64,000 nucleotides of DNA, taken from Polyangiaceae bacterium. GTDB taxonomy: Bacteria; Myxococcota_A; Polyangia; Polyangiales; Polyangiaceae. The stretch lies in contig JAICUB010000004.1 of NCBI GenBank assembly GCA_025936045.1, positions 160,950 to 224,949 on the forward strand, read 5' to 3'. Of the stretch, positions 43,314 through 52,553 are shown in pieces. Numbering within the stretch: the stretch's first letter is position 1; each line of letters begins with the position of its first letter. The notes below the pieces were generated by a model. It saw only the letters and a list, made by a program, of their open reading frames with translations. It was not told the DNA's origin and made no database searches. Position numbers and translations under genes: made by a program.

Positions 43314-44168
43314 TCAGCCCTGCCGCCGGTCGGCGTACGCGACCTCTTCGAGCATCAAGCGCAGCACCGTGTCGCGCCGCTCGCCGTGCAGCGCGAGCGC
43401 GAGCTGCGCCCGCAGCAAGCCGAACGGCCCCTCGAGATCGACGCGGTGCCCGTGCACCTCGAGCCCAAGGTAGCGCTCGCGGCTCGCGAGCGCGGCGAGC
43501 GACTCGGTGAGGCCGAGCTTTTGCCCTGGTTTGAGCGCGTCCGAGCGCTCGCGCAGCGGCCGGAACACGTCGGGAGTGAGCGCGTGGGTGCCGAAAAGCG
43601 CGAGGTACGAGCCGAGCCGGAGCCCCGGGATCAAACACTCGACCTCGGCGACGGTCGGCGTCGGTTTCTCGATGATCGTCTCGACCACGTAAAGGTCCTC
43701 GGTGCCGTGCACGCGCTGCCCCCCGACCACGCCGAAGTACGGCAGCTGACTCTCGGCCGTCGCCTGCACCGCCGAAACGCTCGAGCCCTCGCGCCTCGCC
43801 ACTTCGATGAGCTGCGCCGTGCACGACTGCTTCGCGTACGTCACGAACACGTGGTCGCAGACCTGCAAGACGAAGGGCTCGTCCTTCACCCAGCGCTCGA
43901 GTCCGAGCACGGCGTCACCGAAGCCGCGCGGCTCCGCCTGTTCCTTGAGCACGATCGCGGGCGCGAACTGGCGGACGAGCTCCTCGAAGACGGGGTGCGT
44001 CCCCGGCGGCGTCACGAGCGCCACCTCGCGGATGCCGGCCGCGATGAGCTCCTCGATCTGCAGCGCGGCCACGCGTTTCGTGCGGCCGTCTCCGGTCGTC
44101 ACGTGTTGAAGCGGCAGGTCCCGGTGCGCCGGTCCCGCCATCGGAATGATCGCCTTCGTGAGTTTCAC
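43314..44168 (-). CDS. Nucleotidyltransferase-like protein (GalU-related) with degenerate active site
   Basis: The start is taken as the GTG at 44168 (284 residues), where the fold begins with KLTKAIIPMAG. The body resembles sugar-1-phosphate uridylyltransferases: EELIAAGIREVALVTPPG, FVLQVCDHVFV (the metal-binding Asp region), GVVGGQRVHG and IIEKPTP. However, the first signature, normally GxGTRxLP followed by PKxMLP, is reduced to GPAHRDLPLQHV with about ten residues lost, so the nucleotide-binding loop and the key lysine appear absent. It may be an inactive partner or regulator of the fusion protein encoded 6 bp downstream, or it may bind a different ligand. The C-terminal part keeps GHRVDLEGPFGLLRAQL. 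Confidence 0.75.
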   Translation of the reverse strand: MKLTKAIIPMAGPAHRDLPLQHVTTGDGRTKRVAALQIEELIAAGIREVALVTPPGTHPVFEELVRQFAPAIVLKEQAEPRGFGDAVLGLERWVKDEPFVLQVCDHVFVTYAKQSCTAQLIEVARREGSSVSAVQATAESQLPYFGVVGGQRVHGTEDLYVVETIIEKPTPTVAEVECLIPGLRLGSYLALFGTHALTPDVFRPLRERSDALKPGQKLGLTESLAALASRERYLGLEVHGHRVDLEGPFGLLRAQLALALHGERRDTVLRLMLEEVAYADRRQG

Positions 44169-44343
44169 GGTGGGTCTCGCTCGACCATGAAGTAGTCGAG
44201 CCCCGGACGCGAGGGAACCCCGGTTGCGCGCGTCGTCGGTAAACGCCTGCGCCCGAACCAGCTGCACTGGGTCACGGCTGCCGCTGTGACAATTTGGTCG
44301 GCGAGTGCTGGCCGGCGCGCCCTAACTCCCTCGCTTACGAACG

Positions 44344-44784
44344 TCACAGCTCCGACTCGGCCTTGTGCAGCGGCCGCGCGATCCCGAGCTCGTTTTCGAG
44401 CTCGGCGCGTAGGCGATTCGCGGCGTCGCGCTCCTCGCGCGACAGCTGGAGAAAATCGTACGCGCGTGCAGTCTCGTCGAGCGCGACGACCTTCATCGTC
44501 CGATTGAAGAACAGCAGCGCCGCCGTGATCGCCCGCACGAGCGCGCTCCCCGTCATGATGCAGGTCGGTGCGGGCTTGTTCCCAATCTGCTTGCCCAGGA
44601 GGTCGCGCTGGTGCCCGTCGGGTCCGCCGCCATACGAGACGACGAGCGTCACGCCCCGCTCGCGGGCGCCACGCTGCGTCTCGTCCCGCAGCATGCTTTG
44701 CCATTCGAGGTTGCTCGGGTTCCTCGCCCCGTGCACGACGACCGTGAGCCGCCCCTCGAAGCGCCAAGCCATCGTGGCCGCCAT
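44344..44784 (-). CDS. Small protein of unknown function
   Basis: I do not recognise this 146-residue protein. It starts with AWRFEGRLTVVVHGARNPSNLEW and alternates strands and helices, with TLVVSYGGGPDG, GSALVRAITAALLFFN and KVVALDETARAYDFLQLS. This gives the impression of a small alpha/beta protein similar in plan to STAS or SpoIIAA-like domains. The C-terminal 45 residues are a charged helix. There is no signal peptide, so it is probably cytoplasmic. It lies between the tandem uvrA gene (49 bp after uvrA's stop) and the nucleotidyltransferase, all on the minus strand. Codon use is like the neighbours, which supports a real gene. Confidence 0.65.
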   Translation of the reverse strand: MAATMAWRFEGRLTVVVHGARNPSNLEWQSMLRDETQRGARERGVTLVVSYGGGPDGHQRDLLGKQIGNKPAPTCIMTGSALVRAITAALLFFNRTMKVVALDETARAYDFLQLSREERDAANRLRAELENELGIARPLHKAESEL

Positions 44785-44833
44785 GGGTCACGGCGATGAT
44801 AGGCCCACGCCGAGAACCGTCAACACGCGGGAG

Positions 44834-47800
44834 TCATCCGGCCATCGCCGCCAGCACGCCGCCCGTGGCCGTCTTTTTCTTCGCGACTTCGCGCGGCGCG
44901 CCTGCCGCCACGATGCGTCCGCCCGCGTCGCCGCCGTCCGGACCGAGCTCGATGAGCCAGTCGGCGCCGGCCATCACCTGCGGATGGTGCTCGATGACGA
45001 TCAGCGTGTCGCCGCGCTCCACGAGCCGACCGAGCACGTGCACGAGCTTCTCCACGTCGGCGACGTGAAGGCCCGTGGTCGGCTCGTCGAGCACGTAGAG
45101 CGTGTGCTCGTGGCGCGAGCCGGCGGTAAGCTCGGTCGCGAGCTTCAGGCGCTGGGCTTCGCCGCCCGAGAGCGTGTGCGAGCCCTGGCCGAGCGTGATG
45201 TAGCCGGCGCCGAGGTCGCACAGCGTCTTGAGCGGCGCGACGATGGTCGGATGTGCCTCGAAGACGCGCACCGCTTCTTCCGCCGTGAGCGCGAGCACCT
45301 CGCCCGCCGAGAGTCCGCGGTAGCGCACGCCGAGCGTTTGCGGCTCGAAGCGTTGGCCGCCACAAGCTGGGCAGGCCGTGACCACGTCGGGCAAAAACGA
45401 CATCTCGTGCGTCAGCGAGCCTTGGCCGTCGCACGTCGTGCAGCGGCCGCCTTTCGGCGTGTTGAAGGAGAAGCGCGAGGGTTCGAAGCCGAGCATCTTC
45501 GCGGCGGGCGTGGCGGCGAAGATCTTCCGGATCGGGTCCCAGATACCGAGGAACGTCGCCGGCACGGAGCGCGGCGTGCGGCCGATCGGCGACTGATCGA
45601 CCGAGAGAGCGCGCGCGATGGGCTCGTGTCCGGCGAGCTTCGTGAAAGCGCCCGGTTCGTCGGTGACGAGACCGAGCGCCTGGCGCACCGCCGGCAGCAG
45701 GACCTGACGCACGAGCGTGCTCTTGCCCGAGCCGCTCACGCCCGCGACCACGACGAAGCGCCCGAGCGGCACGGCGAGATCCACGCTCTTCAAATTGTGC
45801 TCGCTCGCGCCGGAGAGCTCGAGCAGCGCGTGACCGCGCGGCACGGGCAGCGCGGCACGCGGCTTCGGCTCCGACGCGAGAGCGCGGCCGGTGGGCGACT
45901 CCGTGTTCGCGAGCACCGCCGCCGGCGTCCCCTCCGCCACGATGCGCCCGCCGCGCGCACCGCCGCCGGGCCCCAAATCCACCAGATGATCGGCGGCGCG
46001 AATCGTGTCGATGTCGTGCTCGACGACGAGCACCGTGGACCCCAAATCCACGAGCCGCCGCAAATTGCCGAGCAAGCGCCCGGTGTCACGCGGATGCAGG
46101 CCGATCGTCGGCTCGTCGAGCACGTAAAGTGCTCCCGTGAGCCCCGCGCCGAGCTGCGCCGCGAGCCTGAGACGCTGCATCTCACCGCCCGAGAGCGTCC
46201 CCGCCGCGCGATCGAGCGCGAGGTAGCCGAGCCCGACCTCGTCCAGGAATTCGAGGCGCCGCACGAGCTCCGCGACGACCGGCTGCGCCACGAGCGCGCG
46301 ATCGCCCGCGAACGCCCACCCCCGAATGCGTCCGAGCGCACCGCGCACCGCGCGCGCCGTAAGCTCGTGATAGCGCTCGCCTTCGAGCCGTACCGCCCGC
46401 GGCACCGGCGCGAGCCGCGCTCCTTCACACGCGGGGCACGGCTCTTCCACCAGATAAATTTCGGCCTTTTTCCCGCGCCCGACTCGCTCTTCTTCGTGGA
46501 TGACGCCTGCCCCTTCACACGTCTCGCAACGGCCCTGCTTCGTGTTGAACGAGAAGAAGCGCGGGTCGAGCTCGGGCACCGAAAAGCCGCACTTCGGGCA
46601 GGCGCTCGTCGTCGAAAAGAGCTGCTCGGAGCCGGACTCCGTGCGGAGCTTCAGCTCACCCTCGCCCCAATGCAGCGCCCGTTCGAGCGTCGCGTCGTCG
46701 AACGCCGACGCCTCGTCGAACCCGCCGATCACGAGATCGATGTCGTGCTCGAGCGTCTTTTTGAGCTTCGGAGGCGATTCGGTGTACACCCGCGTGCCGT
46801 CGCAAAACGCGAGCTCGATACCGCCACGCGACGCCGCGGTGAACACGTCGAGGTACGTTCCCTTCCGCGACTTCACCACCGGCGCGAGGAGCCAGCGCTT
46901 GCCGCGCACGCGCCGCACGGCGTCGAACACCGCCTCGCGCGTCGTGCGCGCAATCGCCGTGTCGTGCTCGGGGCAATGCGGCGTGCCGACCTTTGCATAC
47001 AAAAGCCGCAAATAATGCGCCACTTCGGTCACGGTCGCGACCGTCGACGAGCCGCCCGCGCGCGCGGTCCGCTGCTCGAGAGCGATCGCCGGCGGGATGC
47101 CGGTCACGGCGTCCACGTCGGGCCGCGGCATCGTCGGCAAAAATTGCCGCGCGTAGGGAGTGAGCGTCTCCAGAAAGCGCCGCTGCCCTTCCGCGAACAC
47201 CACGTCGAACGCGAGCGTACTCTTGCCCGACCCGCTCGGACCCGTCACCACCGTCAGCGACCCGTGCGGAATCGCGAGCGACACGTCCTTCAGATTGTGC
47301 TCGCGCGCGTGCGACACGCGAAGCGAGCGCTGCTCGACGGCATGCGCACCGTTCGTGCGCGCCCGGCCGTTCACGGGTCCCGCGCCGTTCACCCGCCGCG
47401 AGGCCTTGCCCCCGTCCCGCGCTGAATCCGAAACGGAAGTAAGTATACTTATATCACTCTTCGCGGGGCGAACCCGTGCCGGCGCTCCGCGCGTCGTGCC
47501 GGAAGCGCTCTTTTCCGGAGTATCAGCCGTTCCAGCGTTCGCGGCGCGCGCCCGATGCTCGCGGAGCGCGAGGCCCGTCCGCGTTTCGGTCTTCGCGACG
47601 TCCGCGGGCGTCCCGGTCGCGACGATCGAACCGCCCGCGCTGCCCGCTCCCGGGCCGAGATCGACGACCCAATCGGCAGCGCTCACGAGGTCCAAATCGT
47701 GCTCGACTACGATCACGCTGCCGCCCATCGTGACGATGGCGTCGAGCGCGGCGACCACTCGTACGACCTCGTCGGCGTGAAGGCCGGCGCTCGGCTCGTC

Positions 47801-50287
47801 GAGGATCACGAGCGCGCCGTCGTGGTCGTCCGCGAGCGCGCGGGCAAGCTTCAAACGTTGCGCCTCCCCGCCCGAAAACGTCGAGAGCGGCTGGCCGAGC
47901 CGCAAGTAGCCGAGCCCGAGCTTCTGCACGGGGCCGAGCGCGCGTAAAATCGCGGGTTCACCCGCAAAATGCGCCAGGGCGTCGTCCACGGTGAAATCGA
48001 GGAGCTCCGCGATGCTCACGCCGCGGTGCTGCACGGCGAGCACGCGCTCCTGAAAGCGTTTGCCCCGGCAGACAGGACACAGCAGCCGCACGTCCGCGAG
48101 AAACTGCATCTCGACCGTCTCGTAGCCTTCGCCCGAGCAGCTCGGACAACGGCCGTCCTCGACGTTGAACGAGAAGTGCGACGCGCCGAGGTGCTTCGCG
48201 ACGGCCTCCGGCTCCTTCGCGTAGAGCGCGCGCACGCAATCCCACGCTTTCGTGTAGGTGGCGGCGTTCCCGCGCGAGGTGCGCCCGAGCGGCAGCTGGT
48301 CGACCAGCGCCACACGCTTGATCCCGGCGGCGCCGGCGATGCGCTGGTGCTCGCCCGCCGGTTCGATGTCGAGATCGCCGAGCGACCGCGCGAGCGCGCG
48401 GTAGAGCACGTCGACGGCGAGGGTGCTCTTGCCCGAGCCGCTCGGCCCCGTGATCGCCGTGATCACGCCGAGCGGGATTTCGACGCTCACGTCACGCAGG
48501 TTGTTCGCGACGGCGCCCCGGATTTCGAGCCTCTTCGTCGGCGGACGCGGCGTGCGCCCGCCGAAACGCGCACCGCCGAGCGCGCGGCCCGTCGCCGTGT
48601 CGTCGCCCGTGAACGCGGAGGGCGGCCCGTCCCGCACGATGCGCCCACCCGCACTGCCCGCGCCGGGTCCGAGCTCCACGATGCGATCCGCGGAGCGCAA
48701 GAGCACCGGATCGTGCTCGACGACCAGCACCAAGTTGTCGCGGGACGCGAGGTCCTTCAGCATCGCGTTCACCGGTGGCACGTCGCTCGGGTGAAGCCCC
48801 ACGGTCGGCTCGTCCAGCACGAAGAGCGCGCTCTCGAGCGAGGTGCCGAGCGCCGCCGTGAGCGTCACGCGCTGCGCTTCACCGCCCGAGAGCGTGCGCG
48901 CCTGGCGATCGAGCGTCAGGTAACCGAGGCCCACCTTTTCGAGGTAGCCGAGCCGGTGCGAAAGCTCGTTTCGTGCGATTTCACCTTGCCCCGTCGCGGT
49001 CTCGAAGGCGTCGATCAGGGCGCGCGCACGGCTGATTTCGAGCGCGTTCCACTGCGCGAGGCTCATGCCCCCGACGCGGTAGGCGAGAGCGGCCGCGTTC
49101 AGGCGCTGTCCGCTGCAGGCGCGGCACAGGTCGTACGAGCGATAGCGGGACAGGAGCACGCGAACGTGGAGCTTGTATGCCTTGCTCTCGAGCCATTTGA
49201 ACCAGCCGAGCACGCCCGGGAACAAGCCCGCGTGCCAGCTGCCGTCGCCGTTCAGCACGACCTCGCGCTGCGCCGCCGTGAGCTCGCCGAACGCGCGATC
49301 GAGCGGAATGCCGTGGCGTTTGCACATTTTGGCGAGCTCGGCGCGTTCCCACTTCGTCGAACGGCCGCGCCACGGGCGAATCACGCCGCCCGCCAGCGAA
49401 AGCGCGTGATCCGGCAGCACCTTGGGCACGTCGATGCCGAGGGTGCGCCCGAAGCCGCGGCACTCCGCGCACGCTCCCAGCGCCGACTCGTAGGAAAAGA
49501 GTCCGGCGCGCGGCGGCTCGAGCGCGCGACCGCATTCGGGACAGCCGTGACCCTGCCGCACGCTGAGCACGCGCGCGCTCTCGCCGTGCACGCTCACGAG
49601 GCCGCCCGAGCGGCTCCACCCCGTTTCGATGCTCTGCGCGAGACGCTCGCCGTCGCGGCTCGGCTGCAAGCGATCGAGCACGACCTCGAGTGTCTTAGCT
49701 TTCGCCGCGCGCGAGGGCGCGAGCTCGTCCAAGTCGACTGCGGCGCCGCGTTCGAACACGCGCCGGTAGCCGTCTTTGATCAGCGCCTCGCGCACTTCGA
49801 GGTAGCGTTCCTTGTCGGCGACGGGCACGGCGTAGGTGAGCGTCGCGCGCTCGCTTCCGAGCGCCGTCTGCACGCGCTCGGACGCCGCGCGCGGGTCCAA
49901 AAACGCCGCTTCCACTCCGTGCTCAGGGCACACCGGGTGCGCCTCACGCAGGAACAGCGCCGCCAAATACGGCTGGATGTCGGCCATCGTGGCCACCGTC
50001 GAGCGCGAGCTCTTCACGGGCGCGCGCCGATCCACGGCGATCCCCGCGGGGATCGGCTCGAGCCGGCGCGTCGGCGGACGCTCGAGCCGCTCGAGAAACT
50101 GGCGCGCGTACGGGCTGAAGCTCTCGACGAAGCGCCGCTGTCCCTCGGAATACAGGGTATCCATGGCGAGGCTGCTCTTGCCGGAGCCTGAAACGCCCGC
50201 CACGGCCACGACCTCGCCCGGTACGAGCTCGAGGTCCACGCCTTTCAGATTGTGTGTTTCGGCTCCTTCGAGAACGGTGCGGAGCAT
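44834..50287 (-). CDS. uvrA: Tandem (double-length) excinuclease ABC subunit UvrA
   Basis: From the ATG at 50287 the protein has 1817 residues, about twice the usual 940. It contains two complete UvrA units and so four ABC ATPase modules. Walker A motifs are [33 protein letters not shown] and [11 protein letters not shown], with four signature motifs ([32 protein letters not shown]). Each unit has its zinc-finger cysteines, for example CPECG...CAEC and CPSC...CPVC in the first. A linker of about 50 residues joins them near 930-985. UvrA normally works as a dimer in nucleotide-excision repair; a fused dimer is known in Chlamydia. All catalytic residues seem present in both halves. The linker DNA has an AT-rich palindrome. 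Confidence 0.93.
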   Translation of the reverse strand: MLRTVLEGAETHNLKGVDLELVPGEVVAVAGVSGSGKSSLAMDTLYSEGQRRFVESFSPYARQFLERLERPPTRRLEPIPAGIAVDRRAPVKSSRSTVATMADIQPYLAALFLREAHPVCPEHGVEAAFLDPRAASERVQTALGSERATLTYAVPVADKERYLEVREALIKDGYRRVFERGAAVDLDELAPSRAAKAKTLEVVLDRLQPSRDGERLAQSIETGWSRSGGLVSVHGESARVLSVRQGHGCPECGRALEPPRAGLFSYESALGACAECRGFGRTLGIDVPKVLPDHALSLAGGVIRPWRGRSTKWERAELAKMCKRHGIPLDRAFGELTAAQREVVLNGDGSWHAGLFPGVLGWFKWLESKAYKLHVRVLLSRYRSYDLCRACSGQRLNAAALAYRVGGMSLAQWNALEISRARALIDAFETATGQGEIARNELSHRLGYLEKVGLGYLTLDRQARTLSGGEAQRVTLTAALGTSLESALFVLDEPTVGLHPSDVPPVNAMLKDLASRDNLVLVVEHDPVLLRSADRIVELGPGAGSAGGRIVRDGPPSAFTGDDTATGRALGGARFGGRTPRPPTKRLEIRGAVANNLRDVSVEIPLGVITAITGPSGSGKSTLAVDVLYRALARSLGDLDIEPAGEHQRIAGAAGIKRVALVDQLPLGRTSRGNAATYTKAWDCVRALYAKEPEAVAKHLGASHFSFNVEDGRCPSCSGEGYETVEMQFLADVRLLCPVCRGKRFQERVLAVQHRGVSIAELLDFTVDDALAHFAGEPAILRALGPVQKLGLGYLRLGQPLSTFSGGEAQRLKLARALADDHDGALVILDEPSAGLHADEVVRVVAALDAIVTMGGSVIVVEHDLDLVSAADWVVDLGPGAGSAGGSIVATGTPADVAKTETRTGLALREHRARAANAGTADTPEKSASGTTRGAPARVRPAKSDISILTSVSDSARDGGKASRRVNGAGPVNGRARTNGAHAVEQRSLRVSHAREHNLKDVSLAIPHGSLTVVTGPSGSGKSTLAFDVVFAEGQRRFLETLTPYARQFLPTMPRPDVDAVTGIPPAIALEQRTARAGGSSTVATVTEVAHYLRLLYAKVGTPHCPEHDTAIARTTREAVFDAVRRVRGKRWLLAPVVKSRKGTYLDVFTAASRGGIELAFCDGTRVYTESPPKLKKTLEHDIDLVIGGFDEASAFDDATLERALHWGEGELKLRTESGSEQLFSTTSACPKCGFSVPELDPRFFSFNTKQGRCETCEGAGVIHEEERVGRGKKAEIYLVEEPCPACEGARLAPVPRAVRLEGERYHELTARAVRGALGRIRGWAFAGDRALVAQPVVAELVRRLEFLDEVGLGYLALDRAAGTLSGGEMQRLRLAAQLGAGLTGALYVLDEPTIGLHPRDTGRLLGNLRRLVDLGSTVLVVEHDIDTIRAADHLVDLGPGGGARGGRIVAEGTPAAVLANTESPTGRALASEPKPRAALPVPRGHALLELSGASEHNLKSVDLAVPLGRFVVVAGVSGSGKSTLVRQVLLPAVRQALGLVTDEPGAFTKLAGHEPIARALSVDQSPIGRTPRSVPATFLGIWDPIRKIFAATPAAKMLGFEPSRFSFNTPKGGRCTTCDGQGSLTHEMSFLPDVVTACPACGGQRFEPQTLGVRYRGLSAGEVLALTAEEAVRVFEAHPTIVAPLKTLCDLGAGYITLGQGSHTLSGGEAQRLKLATELTAGSRHEHTLYVLDEPTTGLHVADVEKLVHVLGRLVERGDTLIVIEHHPQVMAGADWLIELGPDGGDAGGRIVAAGAPREVAKKKTATGGVLAAMAG
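47441..47450. promoter_or_regulatory. AT-rich palindrome within the UvrA linker
   Basis: AAGTATACTT is a perfect 10-bp palindrome inside an AT-rich patch of about 25 bp (near 47438-47462) in otherwise very GC-rich coding DNA. Read on the minus strand it contains TATACT, close to a -10 box, and two ATA codons that are rare here. It could be an internal promoter for the second UvrA half, or chance. Confidence 0.3.
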
Positions 50288-50353
50288 CGCAGGGTCACGG
50301 AACGTGAAGCCGGATGCTGCGGAGCGCAAGCCGTGGGCGCGAACGCGGCTACG

Positions 50354-51679
50354 TTAGTTCTTGAACCACTCGCTCGGAGGCGGAATGTAGATGCCGCCCG
50401 GACCCGTCTTGCGTTTGGGCGACGGCGCAGGCCGACTGGCGGCCGTTTGAGTGGGCGCGCTCGCCGCTTTCGCCTTCGAGGCGCTCCTGCTCGCCTTCGC
50501 GCCGGGCGTTTTGCTCTCGGACTTTTCCGCCGCGTCCGACGGCGTGGGCAGGGCGGCGGTAGTGGCCGCCGTGACGGGCGGCGCGGCGGCGGAGGGCGCT
50601 ACGGTAACGTCGGTCGAAGTCGTGGCAGCGACCTTCGGCGCGGGAGCCGACGTGCTCGGCTCGACGTCCGTCACGGGGTGGTCGCCGTGCTTGCGTGCGA
50701 GCACCGCGACGAGCACGCCGAGCAGCAGGGCCGCGGCGCCGATCGCGTACACGAAGGCGCGCGGAATGGGCTTTTTTTGCTCGGGGACGCGGCCGGACGG
50801 CGTCGGCGTGAGCGCGGCCAGGCGCTCGAGCACCGCGTCCGCCGTCGGCGGGCGATCCTCCGCCTTCTTCTCCATCAAGTCGTAAACGAGCTGCGCCAGC
50901 GGGGCGGGCGTGCCCGGCGGCAACGGCGGCGGCGCTTCCACGAGCTGGCGCGCGAGCACCTGCGACGGCAGCTCCGCGTCGAACGGCACCTTGCCCGCGA
51001 TCATCTCGTAGAGCATCACACCGAGTGAATAGAGATCGGTACGTTCGTCGATCGCCTGTCCGATCGCCTGCTCGGGCGACATGTACGCGATGGTGCCCAT
51101 CACCACGCCCACGCGCGTGAGCTTCGTGGCGTCGCGATTTTCGCTCGGCGGCGCGACGCGCGCGATGCCGAAGTCGAGCACCATGACGCGATCGGTCCCG
51201 TCGGGCTCGGGGACGAGCATCACGTTGTCCGGCTTGAGATCGCGGTGCACGATGCCCGCCGCGTGCGCCGCGCCGAGCGCGAGCGTCGTCTGACGCGCGA
51301 CGTTGAGCGCGCGGGCGATCGGGAGCGGCCCGGCTTCGAGCAGCTGCCGCACGCTCGTGCCGTCGACGTACTCGAGCACGAGGTAGAACGAGCCGTCCTC
51401 GAGCTTGCCGAAGTCGTTCGCGGCGACGACGTTCGGGTGGTCGATGCGCGCGGCCGCGATCGCCTCGCGCTCGAAGCGCTGGACGACCTCTTCCACCCGC
51501 AAGAGCTCGGGGTGGAGCAGCTTCAGCGCCACGGTCTTCCGCATGTGGACGTGCTCGGCGCGGTAGACCGCACCCATGCCGCCCACGCCGATGAGGCCCA
51601 AAATACGGTACCGCCCGGCGATGACCGTCCCCGTCTCGAGGGCCGTAGGCCCGCTGGATTCGACGCTCTGAGCACGCAT
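50354..51679 (-). CDS. Membrane-anchored Ser/Thr protein kinase
   Basis: I set the start at the ATG 51679 (441 residues), since a longer frame would run into the divergent smpB gene. The kinase domain (about 22-285) is complete: GLIGVGGMGAVYRA, VALKLLHPEL, HRDLKPDNVML, DFGIARV, GTIAYMSPEQA. A transmembrane helix (VYAIGAAALLLGVLVAVLA) lies near residues 310-328, followed by about 110 residues of Ala/Thr/Ser/Lys-rich sequence outside the membrane. There is no recognisable sensor domain. It is transcribed away from smpB and reads toward uvrA, ending 66 bp before the uvrA start. Confidence 0.9.
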   Translation of the reverse strand: MRAQSVESSGPTALETGTVIAGRYRILGLIGVGGMGAVYRAEHVHMRKTVALKLLHPELLRVEEVVQRFEREAIAAARIDHPNVVAANDFGKLEDGSFYLVLEYVDGTSVRQLLEAGPLPIARALNVARQTTLALGAAHAAGIVHRDLKPDNVMLVPEPDGTDRVMVLDFGIARVAPPSENRDATKLTRVGVVMGTIAYMSPEQAIGQAIDERTDLYSLGVMLYEMIAGKVPFDAELPSQVLARQLVEAPPPLPPGTPAPLAQLVYDLMEKKAEDRPPTADAVLERLAALTPTPSGRVPEQKKPIPRAFVYAIGAAALLLGVLVAVLARKHGDHPVTDVEPSTSAPAPKVAATTSTDVTVAPSAAAPPVTAATTAALPTPSDAAEKSESKTPGAKASRSASKAKAASAPTQTAASRPAPSPKRKTGPGGIYIPPPSEWFKN

Positions 51680-51810
51680 GCGTGAGGTGGCGCTATGACC
51701 CGCCCGCCGCCACTCGCGGACGAGCGAAAGGGCGGCAAGGCTAGCATCAACGCCAGGAAAAGAGGCACGCTCGGCGATCTCGAGTAAGACTCGCGCCTCC
51801 GTCGCCGCAC

Positions 51811-52305
51811 ATGGCCTCACCGAAAGACAAAAAAGCCGCCAAAGAAGGCGGCGATCGGCTCGTCTCGAAGAACCGTCGCGCGTCCTTCGACTACGAGCTC
51901 GGCGACGTGTTCGAGGCGGGGCTCGTGCTCATCGGCAGCGAGGTGCGCTCGCTGCGCGAAAGCTCGGCCGACCTCAGCGACGCGTTCGTCGACATCGACT
52001 CACGTGGCGAGGCCTGGGTGCGCGGCTTGCGGATTCCTCCGCTCAAGCACGCCGCGTTCGGTCACGAGGAACGCCGGTCGCGCAAGCTCCTCTTGCACAA
52101 GGAGCAGATCGACAAGCTGCGCGGCGCGAACGAGCGCGACGGTATGACGATCATCGTCACCAAGTGCTATTTCAAGAACAATCGCGCGAAGATCGAGCTT
52201 GCCGAAGCGCGCGGCCGCAAGAAATACGACAAGCGCCAGCTCTTGCGCACGCGTGACGCCGACAAGGAAGCGCGCGAAGCGATGCAGCGCAAGAGGCGCG
52301 GATGA
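51811..52305 (+). CDS. smpB: SsrA-binding protein SmpB
   Basis: This 164-residue protein is a clear SmpB. It has NRRASFDYELGDVFEAGLVLIGSEVRSLRE, then AWVRGLRIPPL, RSRKLLLHKEQIDKL and a basic C-terminal tail beginning GRKKYDKRQ. SmpB binds tmRNA and brings it to stalled ribosomes for trans-translation. Length matches the family (about 150-165). I looked for a tmRNA gene next to it and found none. The following small gene overlaps its stop by 4 bp. Confidence 0.97.
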   Translation: MASPKDKKAAKEGGDRLVSKNRRASFDYELGDVFEAGLVLIGSEVRSLRESSADLSDAFVDIDSRGEAWVRGLRIPPLKHAAFGHEERRSRKLLLHKEQIDKLRGANERDGMTIIVTKCYFKNNRAKIELAEARGRKKYDKRQLLRTRDADKEAREAMQRKRRG

Positions 52306-52553
52306 AGGAGCTCGCGTTGCCCGGCGGCGGAAGCGCGCTCGTGGTCGAGACGGACGGCGAGCGCGTGACGCTGCTCGCGCCGTCCGCGTCGCCGCCCGGC
52401 TCGTCGCTCGTGGCGTCGTTCGAAGGCACGACGGTCCGGATCAAAGTGCGTGGCTCGCGGCGCGTCGATGCGGACGCGGCCGGACGCTGCTTCCGCGTCG
52501 AAGGTCGCTTCGTCAGCCTCGAACGCGCCGTGCGGCTCGCGCTCACGAGCTGA
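52302..52553 (+). CDS. Small protein coupled to smpB, unknown function
   Basis: The 83-residue product starts at an ATG overlapping the smpB stop (ATGA), so it is probably translated by coupling. It looks like a small beta-barrel: SALVVETDGERVTLLAPS, SLVASFEGTTVRIKVRGSRRV, FRVEGRFVSL. This is reminiscent of a reduced PilZ domain, though no PilZ motif is present. Its 3' end overlaps the convergent hybrid kinase gene by 11 bp. Codon bias and coupling support a real gene; function is unknown. Confidence 0.6.
   Translation: MKELALPGGGSALVVETDGERVTLLAPSASPPGSSLVASFEGTTVRIKVRGSRRVDADAAGRCFRVEGRFVSLERAVRLALTS

Noticed and set aside
47969..50191. A 740-residue open frame on the plus strand opposite uvrA
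   Set aside because: It is rich in Arg/Ala/Glu/His, has no domain pattern and lies fully opposite a conserved gene; in such GC-rich DNA the complementary frames stay open by codon bias.
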